Shown: positions 15,938 through 25,426 of the stretch, piece after piece
Position numbering within the stretch: the first letter of the stretch is position 1
Layout: each line of letters starts with the position of its first letter
DNA from: Streptomyces exfoliatus
Lineage (GTDB): Bacteria; Actinomycetota; Actinomycetes; Streptomycetales; Streptomycetaceae
Length of the DNA stretch: 64,000 nt
Reading direction: 5' to 3'
NCBI RefSeq assembly: GCF_000725545.1
Contig: NZ_JNZP01000015.1
Location: 1 to 64,000, forward strand
Translations under genes and position numbers: made by a program
The notes under the pieces: generated by a model
Seen by the model: only the letters and a program-made list of their open reading frames with translations
Told to the model about the DNA's origin: nothing
Database searches by the model: none

Positions 15938-18819
15938 CGACCGTCCCCCTCGGGTGTCGTTCCTTGTGCTGTCGGGTCGTCCGGGTCGGCGTTGTGCCGT
16001 CGCCCGCGCTGCCAGCCGCGCTGCATGGCGGCCATGCGGGCGCGTACCTCCTCGGCGTCGCGCTCGAAGGAGTCGGGGTCCGCGGGCGTGGTGCCGCCGC
16101 TCGTACGGGGTTCGGCGGGCCGTCCCGTACCGCGGTCCGCGGGGCCGTCGGTCGCGCGCAGCTGCGGCGCGAGGCTCGCCTGCCGGACGCGGCGGGGCAG
16201 CCCGGCGAACGGCTCCGGGCTCTCCGGCGGCACGGGACCGTCCGGGGGTGCGGACCCCTCCGGTGGTACGGGGAAGAGGGCCGGGCCGGGTCCCCGCGGG
16301 GGTCCCGACGGGGCGTCCCGCCCGCTGCCCTGGGCGAACCGGCCCGTGGCGCCCGAGTGCTCGGTCGCACGGCCGGGAGCGGGGTGGTCACGGCCGGCGG
16401 GCGCCGGGTCCGGGGCGGGCAGCTGGTGGTCCCTGGCGTCCTGGAGCGGGTGCGGCCGGTGCGGTGCGTCGACGCGGCGGCCGTGGTCGACGACGAGCGT
16501 CGGGGTGCGGCGGCGCGGCAGCGGTACGGGGCCGAGGACTCCCCCGTCGGCCGCAGGCTCCTCGTCGCCGTGGCGGTTCGTCCGGTCATCGGCCTGCTGG
16601 TGCTGCTCACCGGCGGGGGCGAGTCCGGTGCGACGCCTGCCACGGGGCAGGAAGAGACCGCCGCGCTCGCTCTCGGTGTCGAGCAGGTCCGCGGACCGGT
16701 CGAGGAGCGCGTCGAAGCCCTCGCCGCCGATCGGTCCCTCGAGTTCGACGGGGCCGTCGAGCGGGCCGGGGACCTCGGTCACGTCCGGGACCCTGGCCAG
16801 CGCCGGGCGGCGGGTGGGCAGCGTGCCGGCGCCGGCCGTCCCGTCGTCGGCGGGGCCGGTGCGCTCACCGGGCTTCTGCTCGAGGGTCTTGCGGTCCAGG
16901 CGGAAGCCGGCGCCCTGGGTCTCGGGCGCGTCGGTGAGCAGCGCGGCCGGGATGAAGACGACCGCGGTGGTGCCTCCGTACGGGGAGGTCTGGAGCGAGA
17001 CGCGGACGTTCTGGCGCTGGGCGAGGCGGCTGACGACGAAGAGGCCGAGGCGGTCGGTGTCGGAGAGCTCGAACTCGGGGGTCTCGGCGAGCCGGAGGTT
17101 GGCGTCGAGCAGGGCGTCGGCGTTCATGCCGAGGCCCCGGTCGTGGATCTCCAGCGTGAAGCCGTTCGCTACCCGCTCGCCCAGCACCTGGACGGCGGTG
17201 TGCGGGGGCGAGTACACCGTGGCGTTCTCGAGGAGTTCGGCGATGAGGTGGGTGAGGTCGGCGACGGCGGGGCCGCCCACGCCGAGGCGGGGCAGCCGGC
17301 GTACCTCGATCCGCTCGTAGTCCTCGACCTCGGCGACGGCGGCGCGGACGACGTCCATGAGCTGGACGGGCTTGCGCCACTGGCGGGAGGGGGCGGCGCC
17401 GGAGAGGATGACGAGGCCCTCGGCGTGGCGGCGCATACGGGTCGTGAGGTGGTCGAGCCGGAAGAGGTCGGCCAGTTCGTCGGTGTCCTCGGTGCGCCGC
17501 TCCATGGTGTCCAGGAGGGTGAGCTGGCGGTGGAGGAGGACCTGGTTGCGGCGGGCGAGGTTGACGAACACCTCGGAGACGCCGCGCCGCAGTTCCGCCT
17601 GTTTGACGGCGGCCTCGACGGCGGCGCGCTGAAGGGTGTTGAGTGCCTGGCCGACCTGGCCGACCTCGTCCTCCCCGTAGGCCAGGTGGGGCACTTCGGT
17701 GCCGACGTCGACCTGTTCGCCGGCGGCGAGCCTCCGCATCACGCTGGGCAGCCGTACGCCGGAGACCTCCTGGGCCTCCTTCTGGAGGCGGCGCAGGTCA
17801 CGGACGAGTTCGCGGCCGACGCGTACGGAGATGACGATCGAGGCGAGCAGGGCGAGGAAGCCGAGGACGCCGGCGACACCGGCCTTCAGCAGCACGCTGT
17901 ACGCGGCGGGCTGGACCCGGTCCTGGTAGCGGTCGCCGGCGGCGGTGTTCTCGCGGGCCAGGTCGTCGAGGACGGGGCTCGCGTGGTCCTGCCAGTAGGC
18001 GGGGGTGACGGCACGCGGGTTGTCGGTGGGGCCCGCGGTGATGATCGCGTTCTCGGCGGTGCGCAGCGGCCGGGTGTCGGGGCTGCGCCAGTACTGCTCG
18101 AAGCGCACGCGTTCGGCGGCGGGCAGGAGTTCGAGGTTGACCTCGTAGAACTGCTCGCGGTTGGCGATGAGGTCGGATATCTCGCGGATCTCCTGGGCGG
18201 TGACGCGGTCGGCGACGAGCGCGGAGAGGACGAGGGCGTCCTCGCGGGAGAGCAGCTCGCGCGCGCGGGTGATGCCGACGAGGGCGCGGCCCTGCTTGTC
18301 CATCTCCACGTTCTCGAGGGCGTGGAGGGTGATGAGGAAGCTGTAGCAGGGGTCGACGAGCCGGTTGTAGAAGTCGAGGGCCTGCATCCGGCCGATGTCA
18401 CGTTTCTCCACGGACCGGCGCAGGGAGGCGAGGCCGTCGAGCGCTTCGAGGAGGGACGTGAGCCGCTGGGCCGTGACGGGCCGCATCTCCTCGCGTACAC
18501 CGGGGTCGGCGGCGTTGGCCCTGATGCGGGCGATCTGCCGGTCGGTGGCGAGCCGGGTCTCGCGCAGCGAGCCGAGGGTCTCGGAGCCGCGGGGGTCGGC
18601 GAGGTAGATGAGGGACTGGCGGCGTTCGAGTTGGATGACCCGGGCCGTGTCCTCCAGGGGGTAGCCGACCTTGTCGACGATGTAGCCGACGTCGAGGAGT
18701 TGGTCGGCCTCGCGGCCGGTGAGGGCGGTGGCGAAACCCCACAGGCCCGTGAGGGAGACGAGCGGTACGAGCAGCAACGCCACGATCTTCCGGCGGATGG
18801 ACTTCCCGCGAAAGCGCAT
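15934..18819 (-). CDS. cvnA: Conservon sensor-kinase-like protein CvnA
   Basis: A 961-residue membrane sensor. Order: short cytoplasmic tail, TM1 (about 12-32, KIVALLLVPLVSLTGLWGF), extracellular nitrate/nitrite-sensing (NIT)-type helical domain (about 40-300), TM2 (about 310-335), HAMP-like linker, coiled region, then an ATPase domain with ELLENATVYSPP (N box), DRGLGMN (G1) and TDRLGLFVV. A clear phosphoacceptor H-box is not evident, so true kinase activity is uncertain. About 330 C-terminal residues are Pro/Arg-rich and look disordered. The ATG at 18819 directly follows GGGGGAGG; a GTG at 18849 would add ten residues. Confidence 0.9.
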   Translation of the reverse strand: MRFRGKSIRRKIVALLLVPLVSLTGLWGFATALTGREADQLLDVGYIVDKVGYPLEDTARVIQLERRQSLIYLADPRGSETLGSLRETRLATDRQIARIRANAADPGVREEMRPVTAQRLTSLLEALDGLASLRRSVEKRDIGRMQALDFYNRLVDPCYSFLITLHALENVEMDKQGRALVGITRARELLSREDALVLSALVADRVTAQEIREISDLIANREQFYEVNLELLPAAERVRFEQYWRSPDTRPLRTAENAIITAGPTDNPRAVTPAYWQDHASPVLDDLARENTAAGDRYQDRVQPAAYSVLLKAGVAGVLGFLALLASIVISVRVGRELVRDLRRLQKEAQEVSGVRLPSVMRRLAAGEQVDVGTEVPHLAYGEDEVGQVGQALNTLQRAAVEAAVKQAELRRGVSEVFVNLARRNQVLLHRQLTLLDTMERRTEDTDELADLFRLDHLTTRMRRHAEGLVILSGAAPSRQWRKPVQLMDVVRAAVAEVEDYERIEVRRLPRLGVGGPAVADLTHLIAELLENATVYSPPHTAVQVLGERVANGFTLEIHDRGLGMNADALLDANLRLAETPEFELSDTDRLGLFVVSRLAQRQNVRVSLQTSPYGGTTAVVFIPAALLTDAPETQGAGFRLDRKTLEQKPGERTGPADDGTAGAGTLPTRRPALARVPDVTEVPGPLDGPVELEGPIGGEGFDALLDRSADLLDTESERGGLFLPRGRRRTGLAPAGEQHQQADDRTNRHGDEEPAADGGVLGPVPLPRRRTPTLVVDHGRRVDAPHRPHPLQDARDHQLPAPDPAPAGRDHPAPGRATEHSGATGRFAQGSGRDAPSGPPRGPGPALFPVPPEGSAPPDGPVPPESPEPFAGLPRRVRQASLAPQLRATDGPADRGTGRPAEPRTSGGTTPADPDSFERDAEEVRARMAAMQRGWQRGRRHNADPDDPTAQGTTPEGDGR

Positions 18820-19253
18820 GGCCTCCCCCAGCTCGGCCCCCGTGGCCACGGGGGTCCTTCACGTTCGTGACGTCCGGCGTCAACACGCGGCGTCAACTTC
18901 GAATTCCAACAAACGGCGGCGTGAGCCTACTACTGCATCGCGGCCATTCCGAAGGCATGTCCGGGCTATTTTCAGCCGGTCGAGTGAGTGTTGATCATGA
19001 GATGTCCTGGTATTCGGGGAGTTGGGATCGGCCACTGTGGTGCAGGACACCTGATGGTGCGCCATTTCGCCCGCCTGCGGAGATGGCTGGAACTCTTCGT
19101 TCCGGTCCCGCCGGGCTCTGTTTTCGCCCTGGGCGGGCGAAACCTTTTCCCTCTCTCGTGCGTCAATAGGTACGGGGCGGGTTCTGTCCGCGTAAAGGGG
19201 CTCAACACGGGCAGCCACTCCTGTAGTCGTTCGGTGTGGGGAGTGACAGGACT
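18820..19253. other. Divergent intergenic region with 13-bp-spaced direct repeat
   Basis: This gene-free 434-base region holds the cvnABCD promoter and that of the small membrane gene to the right. CGGCGTCAAC occurs at 18875-18884 and again at 18888-18897, a 13-bp period, within 80 bases of cvnA; this is a candidate regulator site. I see no clear sigma-70 hexamers and no RNA gene. Confidence 0.45.
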
Positions 19254-19628
19254 ATGGAACACGAAGCGCGGCGATCCGCGCGGCAGTTGTGGGTGGAGGA
19301 CGAGCGGGGACGGAGCCGGATGCCCGATCCGGTGCGTAACGCCGCGGTAAGAGCCGTGATGATCACATCGGTGACCCTCATCCAGGGAGTGGTCGCCTTC
19401 TTCTGTTCACTGGCGGGCTCCTGGCTGGCGTTCCCGATGACCATCAGCACGGTGGTCTTCACCGTCGTGGCCACCTGGAGCGTCCTCGACGTCTGGGTCA
19501 CCCGTCAGGTCTGGCGCCAGCGCAACGGCGTGGTGTCGGAGCCGAGCAGTACGGCCCGCCGGCCGCTGCGTGACAAGCACGGGAAGAGCCGGCCGGAAGC
19601 GACGGCGTCGCTGTCCGAGGCCGCCTGA
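19254..19628 (+). CDS. Small membrane protein, 124 aa, hypothetical
   Basis: The protein has a charged N-terminus (MEHEARRSARQLWVEDERGR) and two hydrophobic segments around residues 35-55 and 60-80, then a basic C-terminal tail. I do not recognise a named family. The ATG at 19254 is preceded by GGGGAG; a GTG at 19236 would also be in frame. Codon use is normal Streptomyces. It lies between a conservon and the SMC operon, ends at a strong terminator and appears monocistronic. Confidence 0.7.
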   Translation: MEHEARRSARQLWVEDERGRSRMPDPVRNAAVRAVMITSVTLIQGVVAFFCSLAGSWLAFPMTISTVVFTVVATWSVLDVWVTRQVWRQRNGVVSEPSSTARRPLRDKHGKSRPEATASLSEAA

Positions 19629-19648
19629 GCAGAGGACGTCACGAGAAA

Positions 19649-19690
19649 GTGAGCGGCCCGACCCCGTCGACGGGGGGCCGGGCCGCTCAC
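19649..19690. terminator. Bidirectional terminator
   Basis: Perfect 12-bp arms GTGAGCGGCCCG (19649-19660) and CGGGCCGCTCAC (19679-19690) enclose an inner CCCCGTCGACGGGG hairpin. It sits between the small membrane gene and the end of the SMC operon. Confidence 0.85.
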
Positions 19691-19750
19691 TTGTCGTACG
19701 CGCCGGGCCGCTCGCCCCCGCCCCGGGGGGCGTCAGGGCGTCGGCGAGCG

Positions 19751-22700
19751 TTACGGCGTCGGGTCGTCGCTCACGTGGCGGCGGAACATCCGGGTCGCCG
19801 TGATCTCGCCGTGGATCGTCTCGCCCTCACCGGCGGTCGCTGCCTGCGGCAGCCCCGGACGCAGGTGCTCCTCCACGCTGATGTACTTCAGCCCGGCCCG
19901 CAGGTCGGCGTCGTTGCGCAGCCGGATCACCAGCGGGAACTCGGCCAGGGCGGTCGTGTCGAACAGGCCCGTCGTGTACAGCAGCTGGACGCCCAGCGCG
20001 TCCGACACGGCCCGCTGGAGCTCCAGGAGGTACGTGGCGTTGGCGCGGCCGATGGGGTTGTCCAGGAACAGCGTGCCCGCGTGCCGGTGCTTGTCACGGC
20101 CCCGGTCGTTGGAGCGGAGCGCCGCCATCGTGCAGTACAGGGCGATGGCCGCGGTGAGCAGCTGACCGCCGGAGAAGACGTCGCCCATCTGCCCGACGGG
20201 GACCCGCTCGGCGCGCAGCACCGCGTCCGGCTTGAGGATCTCGACGGAGACGCCCTTCGGTTCGAGGGCCGCCTGCACGCCGCGCAGCAGCAGGGACATG
20301 CCGTCGCGGCGGATGTCGGAGTTCTTCTTGACGGCGGCGCGGGTGGCCTCGTCGACGACCTCGCCGAGCCGCTCCGCGAGAGTGGCCTGGTCGGGCTCCT
20401 CGAAGCGGATCCGCAGGAACTCCTGTCCCGACCACTCCCCGAGGCCCTCGGGGAGCCGGGAGAGGCGCTGGGCGGAGCGCAGCGTCGCGAGCGAGGACTC
20501 CACGAGGCCGCGCAGCCGGTCCACGATCGAGTCGCGGTTGCGCTCCAGCTGTTCCAGTTCGTCGGTGAGGACCCGCAGTCGGGGGGCGAAGGCCTCGGCC
20601 CACTTGGCGGCGTGCTCGGGCAGCGCGGACGCCGGAAGTTCGCGGATCTGCTGGCGGGCCGGGGTGCGGACCTGCTCGTAGCGGGTGGAGTTGGCGTGCC
20701 GTACCAGGATGTCGCTCGCCTCGCGGACGGCGGCGTCCGCGGCGGACAGCTCGGCGGTGCAGCCGCGCAGCGAGCGGCGCGTCTCGGCGGCCGTCGTACG
20801 GGCCTCCTCCAGGCTGCCCGGGTACGCCTCGGCCTCGTCCTCCTCCGCGTCCGTGTGGTCGCGGAGGAGATCCCGCAGCAGGGCCGCGGTCTCCTCGAAG
20901 CCGCCCGCCGCGTCCTCGGCGGACCGGTGGTCGCGGAGCAGGCCGGCGTGGGCGGCGCGGGCCGCGTCGAGGGCGTCGGTGCGGGCGGCGAGTTCGGTGG
21001 TGGCGGTACGGAGCAGGGCCTGGGCCCGCTCCGCGTCGGCGGGGACGAGTTCCTCGGGCAGCTCGGTGTGCGCCTCGCCGTCCTCGGGGGCGAGCCTCTC
21101 GGCCTCGCCGCGGAGCCGGCCGAGCTTCTCGCTCGCCTCCGAGGCGCGGGTCTCCAGCATCTGCACGAGGGCTTCGGCGCGGGCCGCGGCCGCCTGTCGG
21201 GACGGGCCGTCGGCGCCGTCGGTGGACTCCAGGAGCTGTTCGGCGCGGGTGCGGACCTTGTTGGTGAGACGGTCGAGCTCGGCCAGGGCGGCGGACTCGT
21301 CGCTCTCGGCGCGGGCCTGCTCGGCGCGCAGGTCGGCGCCGACGCCGACCTTCTCGTACAGCTGCGAAGCGGCCCGGTAGGCCTCGCGGAGGGTGGGGAG
21401 CGCGGCGCGGGAGGCGGGCGCGCCCCCTTCGGGGAGGGTGTCGGGGGCCCCGGCGATCTCGGCGCGCTCGGCCCGCAGGGCGCGGGCGGTGCGGTGGGCG
21501 TCGTCGGCGGAGCGCTGGGTCGCGCGGCGGTCCTCGTCGGCGGCACGGGCGCGTTCCAGACAGGTCTGGGCGCGGGCCTCGGCCTCCGCGGCGTCGTCGG
21601 CGAGCTCACGGAGCTTGGCCTGCCACGCCGACCGCTCGCGCAGCCGGAACGCCAGGCCCGCGAGGGCGTCTGCGACCCGGCGGGCCCGCTGCGCGGCCTC
21701 CTGGCGCTCGTCCCTGACCGCGGCCGCCTCGGCGGCGGTCTCGTCGGCCTCCGCGCGGGCGGTGCGGGCCTCGTCGAGGGCCGCGGCGGCGGCCTCCGCA
21801 GTCTCACGGGCGGTCGTGGCGACGGACGCGAGCTCGGCGAGCATCCCGGGCGGGCAGTCGGCGCGCCAGGCGCCGATGCGGGAGGCGAGGGAGCGGTCCC
21901 CGGCGAGGCGGGCCGCGAGGGAACGGATCTCCTCGTCGCGGGCGGTCGCGCGGGCGCGCAGGGCGTGGCGCTCCTCGTCGGCCGCGTGCTCGTCGTGCAT
22001 GGCCGGGTTCGGCGGGACCAGGAACACACCGCTGTCGTCCGTCGGGTCCTGTGCCGGTACGGGGGCGAGCAGGGCGGCGGCGGTGCCGACGGCCACGGCG
22101 GAACGCGGCAGCAGGGCGGCGGTGCCGAGGACCTCGCGGGCGCGTCCGTACGAGACGGGGTCGGTGATCACGACACCGTCGACGAGCTCGGGGCGCGCGG
22201 CGAGGACGCGGGCGTGGTCGGCGGGGTCCACGGACTGGGCGAGGTAGCGCCAGCCGGGGAGGGCGGGGATGCCGTGCTCGCCGAGGTACTCGACGGTGGC
22301 GAGGACGTCGGGACCCGGCGGAAGCAGGCCGCCGTCGCCGAGGGCTCCGAGGATGCGGGAGTCGTCGGCGGCGGCGGTGCGCAGTTCGAAGAGCTGGCGC
22401 TCGGCGGAGGTGACGGCCTGGTCGAGCATGCCGCGCAGTTCGTCGGCGTACCGGTCGAACTCCGTGACGGTGAGCGGCCCTTGGGGCGCGGTGCCGCTGT
22501 CCGCCCCGGGCGTCCCCTCGGTGTCGGCGCCGGCGGCCCCGGTGGCGGCCCGCTGCCCCGGGAGGGGGGAGCCGGCGGTCGGCAGGCTGAGGAGTTCGGC
22601 GAGGCGTTCCTCGCCGGCGAGGAACTCGGCGGCGCGGCGCTCCGCGTCGTAGGCGTTCCCGGCGGCCTCGGCGGCGTCCGCGGCGCGGGCGGCGGCGAGT

Positions 22701-24421
22701 TCGGCGCGGGACTCGGCCCCCGCGGCCTCACGCGCGCGGTCCGCGGCGGCGCGGGCGGCCTCGCGGGCCGTGTCCCAGGCGGCGACCGTCGTCTTCTCGG
22801 CGTCGCTGGCGGCCAGGGCGGCGCGGGCGGGGTCGGCGTCGGGCGCCGAGTCGTCGAGCCAGCCCGCCCGTACCGCCTCCGCGGTCTCCTGCTCGACCTC
22901 GGCGAGCCGCTGGCGCAGGTGGCCCGCCTCGCTGCGGGCGCGCTGGGCCTCGGTCGCGGCGGACGTGGCGTCGCGGTGGGCGGTCTCGCCGGCCTCCTGG
23001 AGGGCGGTGGAGCGTTCCTCCTCCTCCGCGGCGTGGCGCTCGCCCTCCTCGGCCGCGGCGGCCAGGGCGCGTACGAGGTCGGCGGCCGCCTCGGCACGGG
23101 CCGCGAGGGCCGGGGCGGCGTCCCGCTCGGCCTCGCGGATGGCGGCGGCCACGCGCGCGGAGCGGTCGCTCGCGGCGCGGTGGCGGAGCACGACCTCGGC
23201 CGCCTGCCAGGCGGAGTGCATGGTGCGGGCGTCGGTGAGTTCGCGGCGCTGGGCGGCCGCGCCCTTCTCGGCGGCGGTCAGGGCCAGGGAGGCGTGGCGG
23301 TAGGCCAGCTCGGCGGCGATGAGGGAGCTGCGCCCGCGTGCGGTCTCGGCCTCGGCGACGGCGTGGGCGGCGGAAGTGACCTGCTGGGCGAGTTCGGCAC
23401 CGCGGCCGCGCTCCTCGGCGGCGCGGGCGGAGAGCCGGCGGGCCAGGGTGCGGGTGCGGCGCTCCGCCGCCGTGTGGATCTCGCGCGTGCGTGACCGGGT
23501 GCCGGCGGCCTCGACGATCCTGCCGAGGAGGTCCACGGAACCGGCCGTGAACTCGCGCTCGGCGGTCAGTTCGGCGCGGCGTCCGAGCTTGTTGCCGAAG
23601 CCGCCGACGAGGTCGGCGAGGCCGTCGGTGTCCCGGGTGTCGGTGACGGCGCGCAGCAGCAGGTCGGTGAAGTCGGAGTCCTTCTTGACCGCGAAGAGGC
23701 CGGCGGCCTCGCCCTCGTCGGCGTTCATCTCGCGCTGGTAGCGGAAGAGTTCGGGATCGAGGCCGAGCTCGCCGAGGTGCTCGTTCCAGCGGTCGTGGAT
23801 CTCCTCCCAGTAGACCTCCAGGTGCGGGTACGCCTTGCCGGCCTCCGTGATGGCGTCCCGGAAGCCCTTCATGGTGCGGCGGCGGCCGGTCGCTCCCGAG
23901 GCGCCCTCGACGGGCGGCCGGACGGAGGTGGCCTCGGCGACGGGGAGGTTGTCCAGGCTGAGTCCCGGGCCGGGACGGAAGGAGTACCAGGCCTCGGCGA
24001 ACTTCCGCGGGTCGTGGGAGACCTGACGGCCCCGCCACTCGCTGGCCTTGCCGACCACGACCAGTTCGCCGGTGAGGGTGTGCTGCCACTCCAGGGCGAC
24101 GTGCCCGCAGTCGTCGGCGAGGAGGAACTTGCGCAGGACGCCGGAGCTGGCGCCGCCCAGGGTGTTGCGGTGACCGGGGAGCATGACCGAGAAGATCAGC
24201 TTGAGGAGGACGGACTTGCCGCCGCCGTTCTCCAGGAAGAGCACGCCCGCGGGGGCGGGGCGGCGCGGCGGTCCGACCGGTTCCTCCTCGAAGAACTCCG
24301 CCTGCGTGGGGGCGGGGTGGGGCACGGGCGCGCCGACCCCCCGCAGGTCCAGGACGGTGTCGGCGTAGCGCGCACCGGCGGGACCGATGGAGTACAGGCG
24401 GACCCGGGACAGCTCGTACAT
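19751..24421 (-). CDS. SMC-like ATPase, MukB/MksB/JetC-type
   Basis: A 1,556-residue SMC-architecture protein: N-terminal ATPase half, very long Ala/Glu/Arg-rich coiled coil, a small globular segment near 715-790 (PGWRYLAQSVDPADHARVL) as a hinge, a second coiled coil, and a C-terminal ATPase half. Walker A reads FLENGGGKS (Lys69), lacking the usual first glycine. The signature FSGGQ (1416-1420) is intact. Walker B is LFLDN (Asp1454-Asn1455), so the catalytic glutamate of SMC ATPases is replaced by asparagine. With the two upstream genes it should form a condensin-like ring that binds or extrudes DNA. Last gene of the operon; the start is 79 bases after the KITE gene. Confidence 0.85.
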   Translation of the reverse strand: MYELSRVRLYSIGPAGARYADTVLDLRGVGAPVPHPAPTQAEFFEEEPVGPPRRPAPAGVLFLENGGGKSVLLKLIFSVMLPGHRNTLGGASSGVLRKFLLADDCGHVALEWQHTLTGELVVVGKASEWRGRQVSHDPRKFAEAWYSFRPGPGLSLDNLPVAEATSVRPPVEGASGATGRRRTMKGFRDAITEAGKAYPHLEVYWEEIHDRWNEHLGELGLDPELFRYQREMNADEGEAAGLFAVKKDSDFTDLLLRAVTDTRDTDGLADLVGGFGNKLGRRAELTAEREFTAGSVDLLGRIVEAAGTRSRTREIHTAAERRTRTLARRLSARAAEERGRGAELAQQVTSAAHAVAEAETARGRSSLIAAELAYRHASLALTAAEKGAAAQRRELTDARTMHSAWQAAEVVLRHRAASDRSARVAAAIREAERDAAPALAARAEAAADLVRALAAAAEEGERHAAEEEERSTALQEAGETAHRDATSAATEAQRARSEAGHLRQRLAEVEQETAEAVRAGWLDDSAPDADPARAALAASDAEKTTVAAWDTAREAARAAADRAREAAGAESRAELAAARAADAAEAAGNAYDAERRAAEFLAGEERLAELLSLPTAGSPLPGQRAATGAAGADTEGTPGADSGTAPQGPLTVTEFDRYADELRGMLDQAVTSAERQLFELRTAAADDSRILGALGDGGLLPPGPDVLATVEYLGEHGIPALPGWRYLAQSVDPADHARVLAARPELVDGVVITDPVSYGRAREVLGTAALLPRSAVAVGTAAALLAPVPAQDPTDDSGVFLVPPNPAMHDEHAADEERHALRARATARDEEIRSLAARLAGDRSLASRIGAWRADCPPGMLAELASVATTARETAEAAAAALDEARTARAEADETAAEAAAVRDERQEAAQRARRVADALAGLAFRLRERSAWQAKLRELADDAAEAEARAQTCLERARAADEDRRATQRSADDAHRTARALRAERAEIAGAPDTLPEGGAPASRAALPTLREAYRAASQLYEKVGVGADLRAEQARAESDESAALAELDRLTNKVRTRAEQLLESTDGADGPSRQAAAARAEALVQMLETRASEASEKLGRLRGEAERLAPEDGEAHTELPEELVPADAERAQALLRTATTELAARTDALDAARAAHAGLLRDHRSAEDAAGGFEETAALLRDLLRDHTDAEEDEAEAYPGSLEEARTTAAETRRSLRGCTAELSAADAAVREASDILVRHANSTRYEQVRTPARQQIRELPASALPEHAAKWAEAFAPRLRVLTDELEQLERNRDSIVDRLRGLVESSLATLRSAQRLSRLPEGLGEWSGQEFLRIRFEEPDQATLAERLGEVVDEATRAAVKKNSDIRRDGMSLLLRGVQAALEPKGVSVEILKPDAVLRAERVPVGQMGDVFSGGQLLTAAIALYCTMAALRSNDRGRDKHRHAGTLFLDNPIGRANATYLLELQRAVSDALGVQLLYTTGLFDTTALAEFPLVIRLRNDADLRAGLKYISVEEHLRPGLPQAATAGEGETIHGEITATRMFRRHVSDDPTP

Positions 24422-24499
24422 GGCGAGGGACTCTCGTGCTCTCGTGCTCTGGAAGGTCGGTGGCGCGGATGGTCGTACGGGTTGGCTGCGCGGGCCCGG

Positions 24500-25426
24500 T
24501 TACGCGTGGAAGGGCAGGCCCGCGTCGGCCGCGAGCTCCAGGTCGTCCCCCTCGGGCGGCGGAAGGAGGGTCGCGGAGCCGTCGCTGACGGGGACGACGC
24601 CGAGTTCCAGGAGTTCGGCCATGGCGGCCGAGCCGGCCATGTCGCGGACCTGGAGCTGGTAGCGGGCCGTGGTGCGGTAGGAGCCGCCGCCCTCGTCGCC
24701 GGTGCGCTGGAGGAAGCCGGACTCGGTGAGGAAGGCGGCCGCCTTGCCGACGATGCCGGTGGTGGATCCGGCGAGCCGGCGGGCGTCCTTGGTGGCGCCG
24801 GTGGCGCTGCGGCGGGCGTAGATCCGCCAGGCGGCCTCCAGGCCGGGGGCGTCCGACGCCGGATCGGTGTTCTCGCCCTGCTCCTCCGCCCGCTGTTCGA
24901 GCCGCAGACACGCCTGGCGTACGAACGCGTCGACGCCGTTGACGGTGAGACGCCCGATGTACGCGTCGTCCGCGAGGTCCTCGGGCCGGGGGAAGGCCAT
25001 GGCGGCGACCGCGAGATGGGCCAGGCCGTGCAGGAACCGGTCGGCGGAGTCCGTGGAGGCGCGGCGCGCGTAGTCGCCCATGCGGACGGCGAAGACCGAG
25101 TCCTCACCGGCGGTGACGGCCATGCCGGCGCGCGGGGAGACCTCCAGGACGATGAGGCCGAGTCCGGTGGCCACGGCGTCGGCGAGGCGCGCGAAGGCCG
25201 GGTCCTCCCGGTAGCGCCGGAGGAGTTCCCCGTACTCGGCGTCGCGGGCGGGGAGCAGCTTGGGCTGGAGGCCGAAGGAGACGAGGCGGGCCGCGTCGGA
25301 GGCGTCGGCCGGGGTGACGGCCGACGCGGCGCCGGTCGTGGAGGCGCCGGTCGTGGAGGCGGCCGAGGGCTGCGGGGGCTCCTGCTCGCCCCACGCGTCG
25401 GCGTACTCGGCGTGGGTTTCGCTCAC
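24500..25426 (-). CDS. KITE-type SMC accessory subunit (MukE/MksE/JetB-like)
   Basis: A 308-residue soluble protein. After a low-complexity start (STTGASTTGAAS) come two winged-helix-like regions; ATGATKDARRLAGSTTGIVG and FLTESGFLQRTG near 225-260 and YRTTARYQLQVRDMA next to them resemble the MukE/MksE fold. KITE dimers bridge kleisin and SMC heads. The assignment rests on gene order, size and predicted fold, not on strong motifs. The GTG at 25426 has GAGGAG upstream and overlaps the preceding stop by four bases. Confidence 0.65.
   Translation of the reverse strand: MSETHAEYADAWGEQEPPQPSAASTTGASTTGAASAVTPADASDAARLVSFGLQPKLLPARDAEYGELLRRYREDPAFARLADAVATGLGLIVLEVSPRAGMAVTAGEDSVFAVRMGDYARRASTDSADRFLHGLAHLAVAAMAFPRPEDLADDAYIGRLTVNGVDAFVRQACLRLEQRAEEQGENTDPASDAPGLEAAWRIYARRSATGATKDARRLAGSTTGIVGKAAAFLTESGFLQRTGDEGGGSYRTTARYQLQVRDMAGSAAMAELLELGVVPVSDGSATLLPPPEGDDLELAADAGLPFHA

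Noticed and set aside
18868..18882. TGACG-N5-CGTCA before cvnA as a third copy of the thiolase operator
   Set aside because: The spacer is 5 bases instead of 3 and the outer CT/AG bases are missing, so it does not fit the same site.
19649..23494. Open frame of over 1,200 codons opposite the SMC gene
   Set aside because: It is a Gly/Arg/Val-rich antisense frame caused by high GC3 on the real strand; it has no domain and starts inside the terminator hairpin.
19751..24421. Assignment of the SMC protein to Wadjet type II JetC (TIGR02680)
   Set aside because: The N-terminal P-loop context (FLENGGGKS) and the Walker B LFLDN differ from that family as I recall it, and no JetD-type gene is adjacent; only a general MukB/MksB/JetC-like label is justified.
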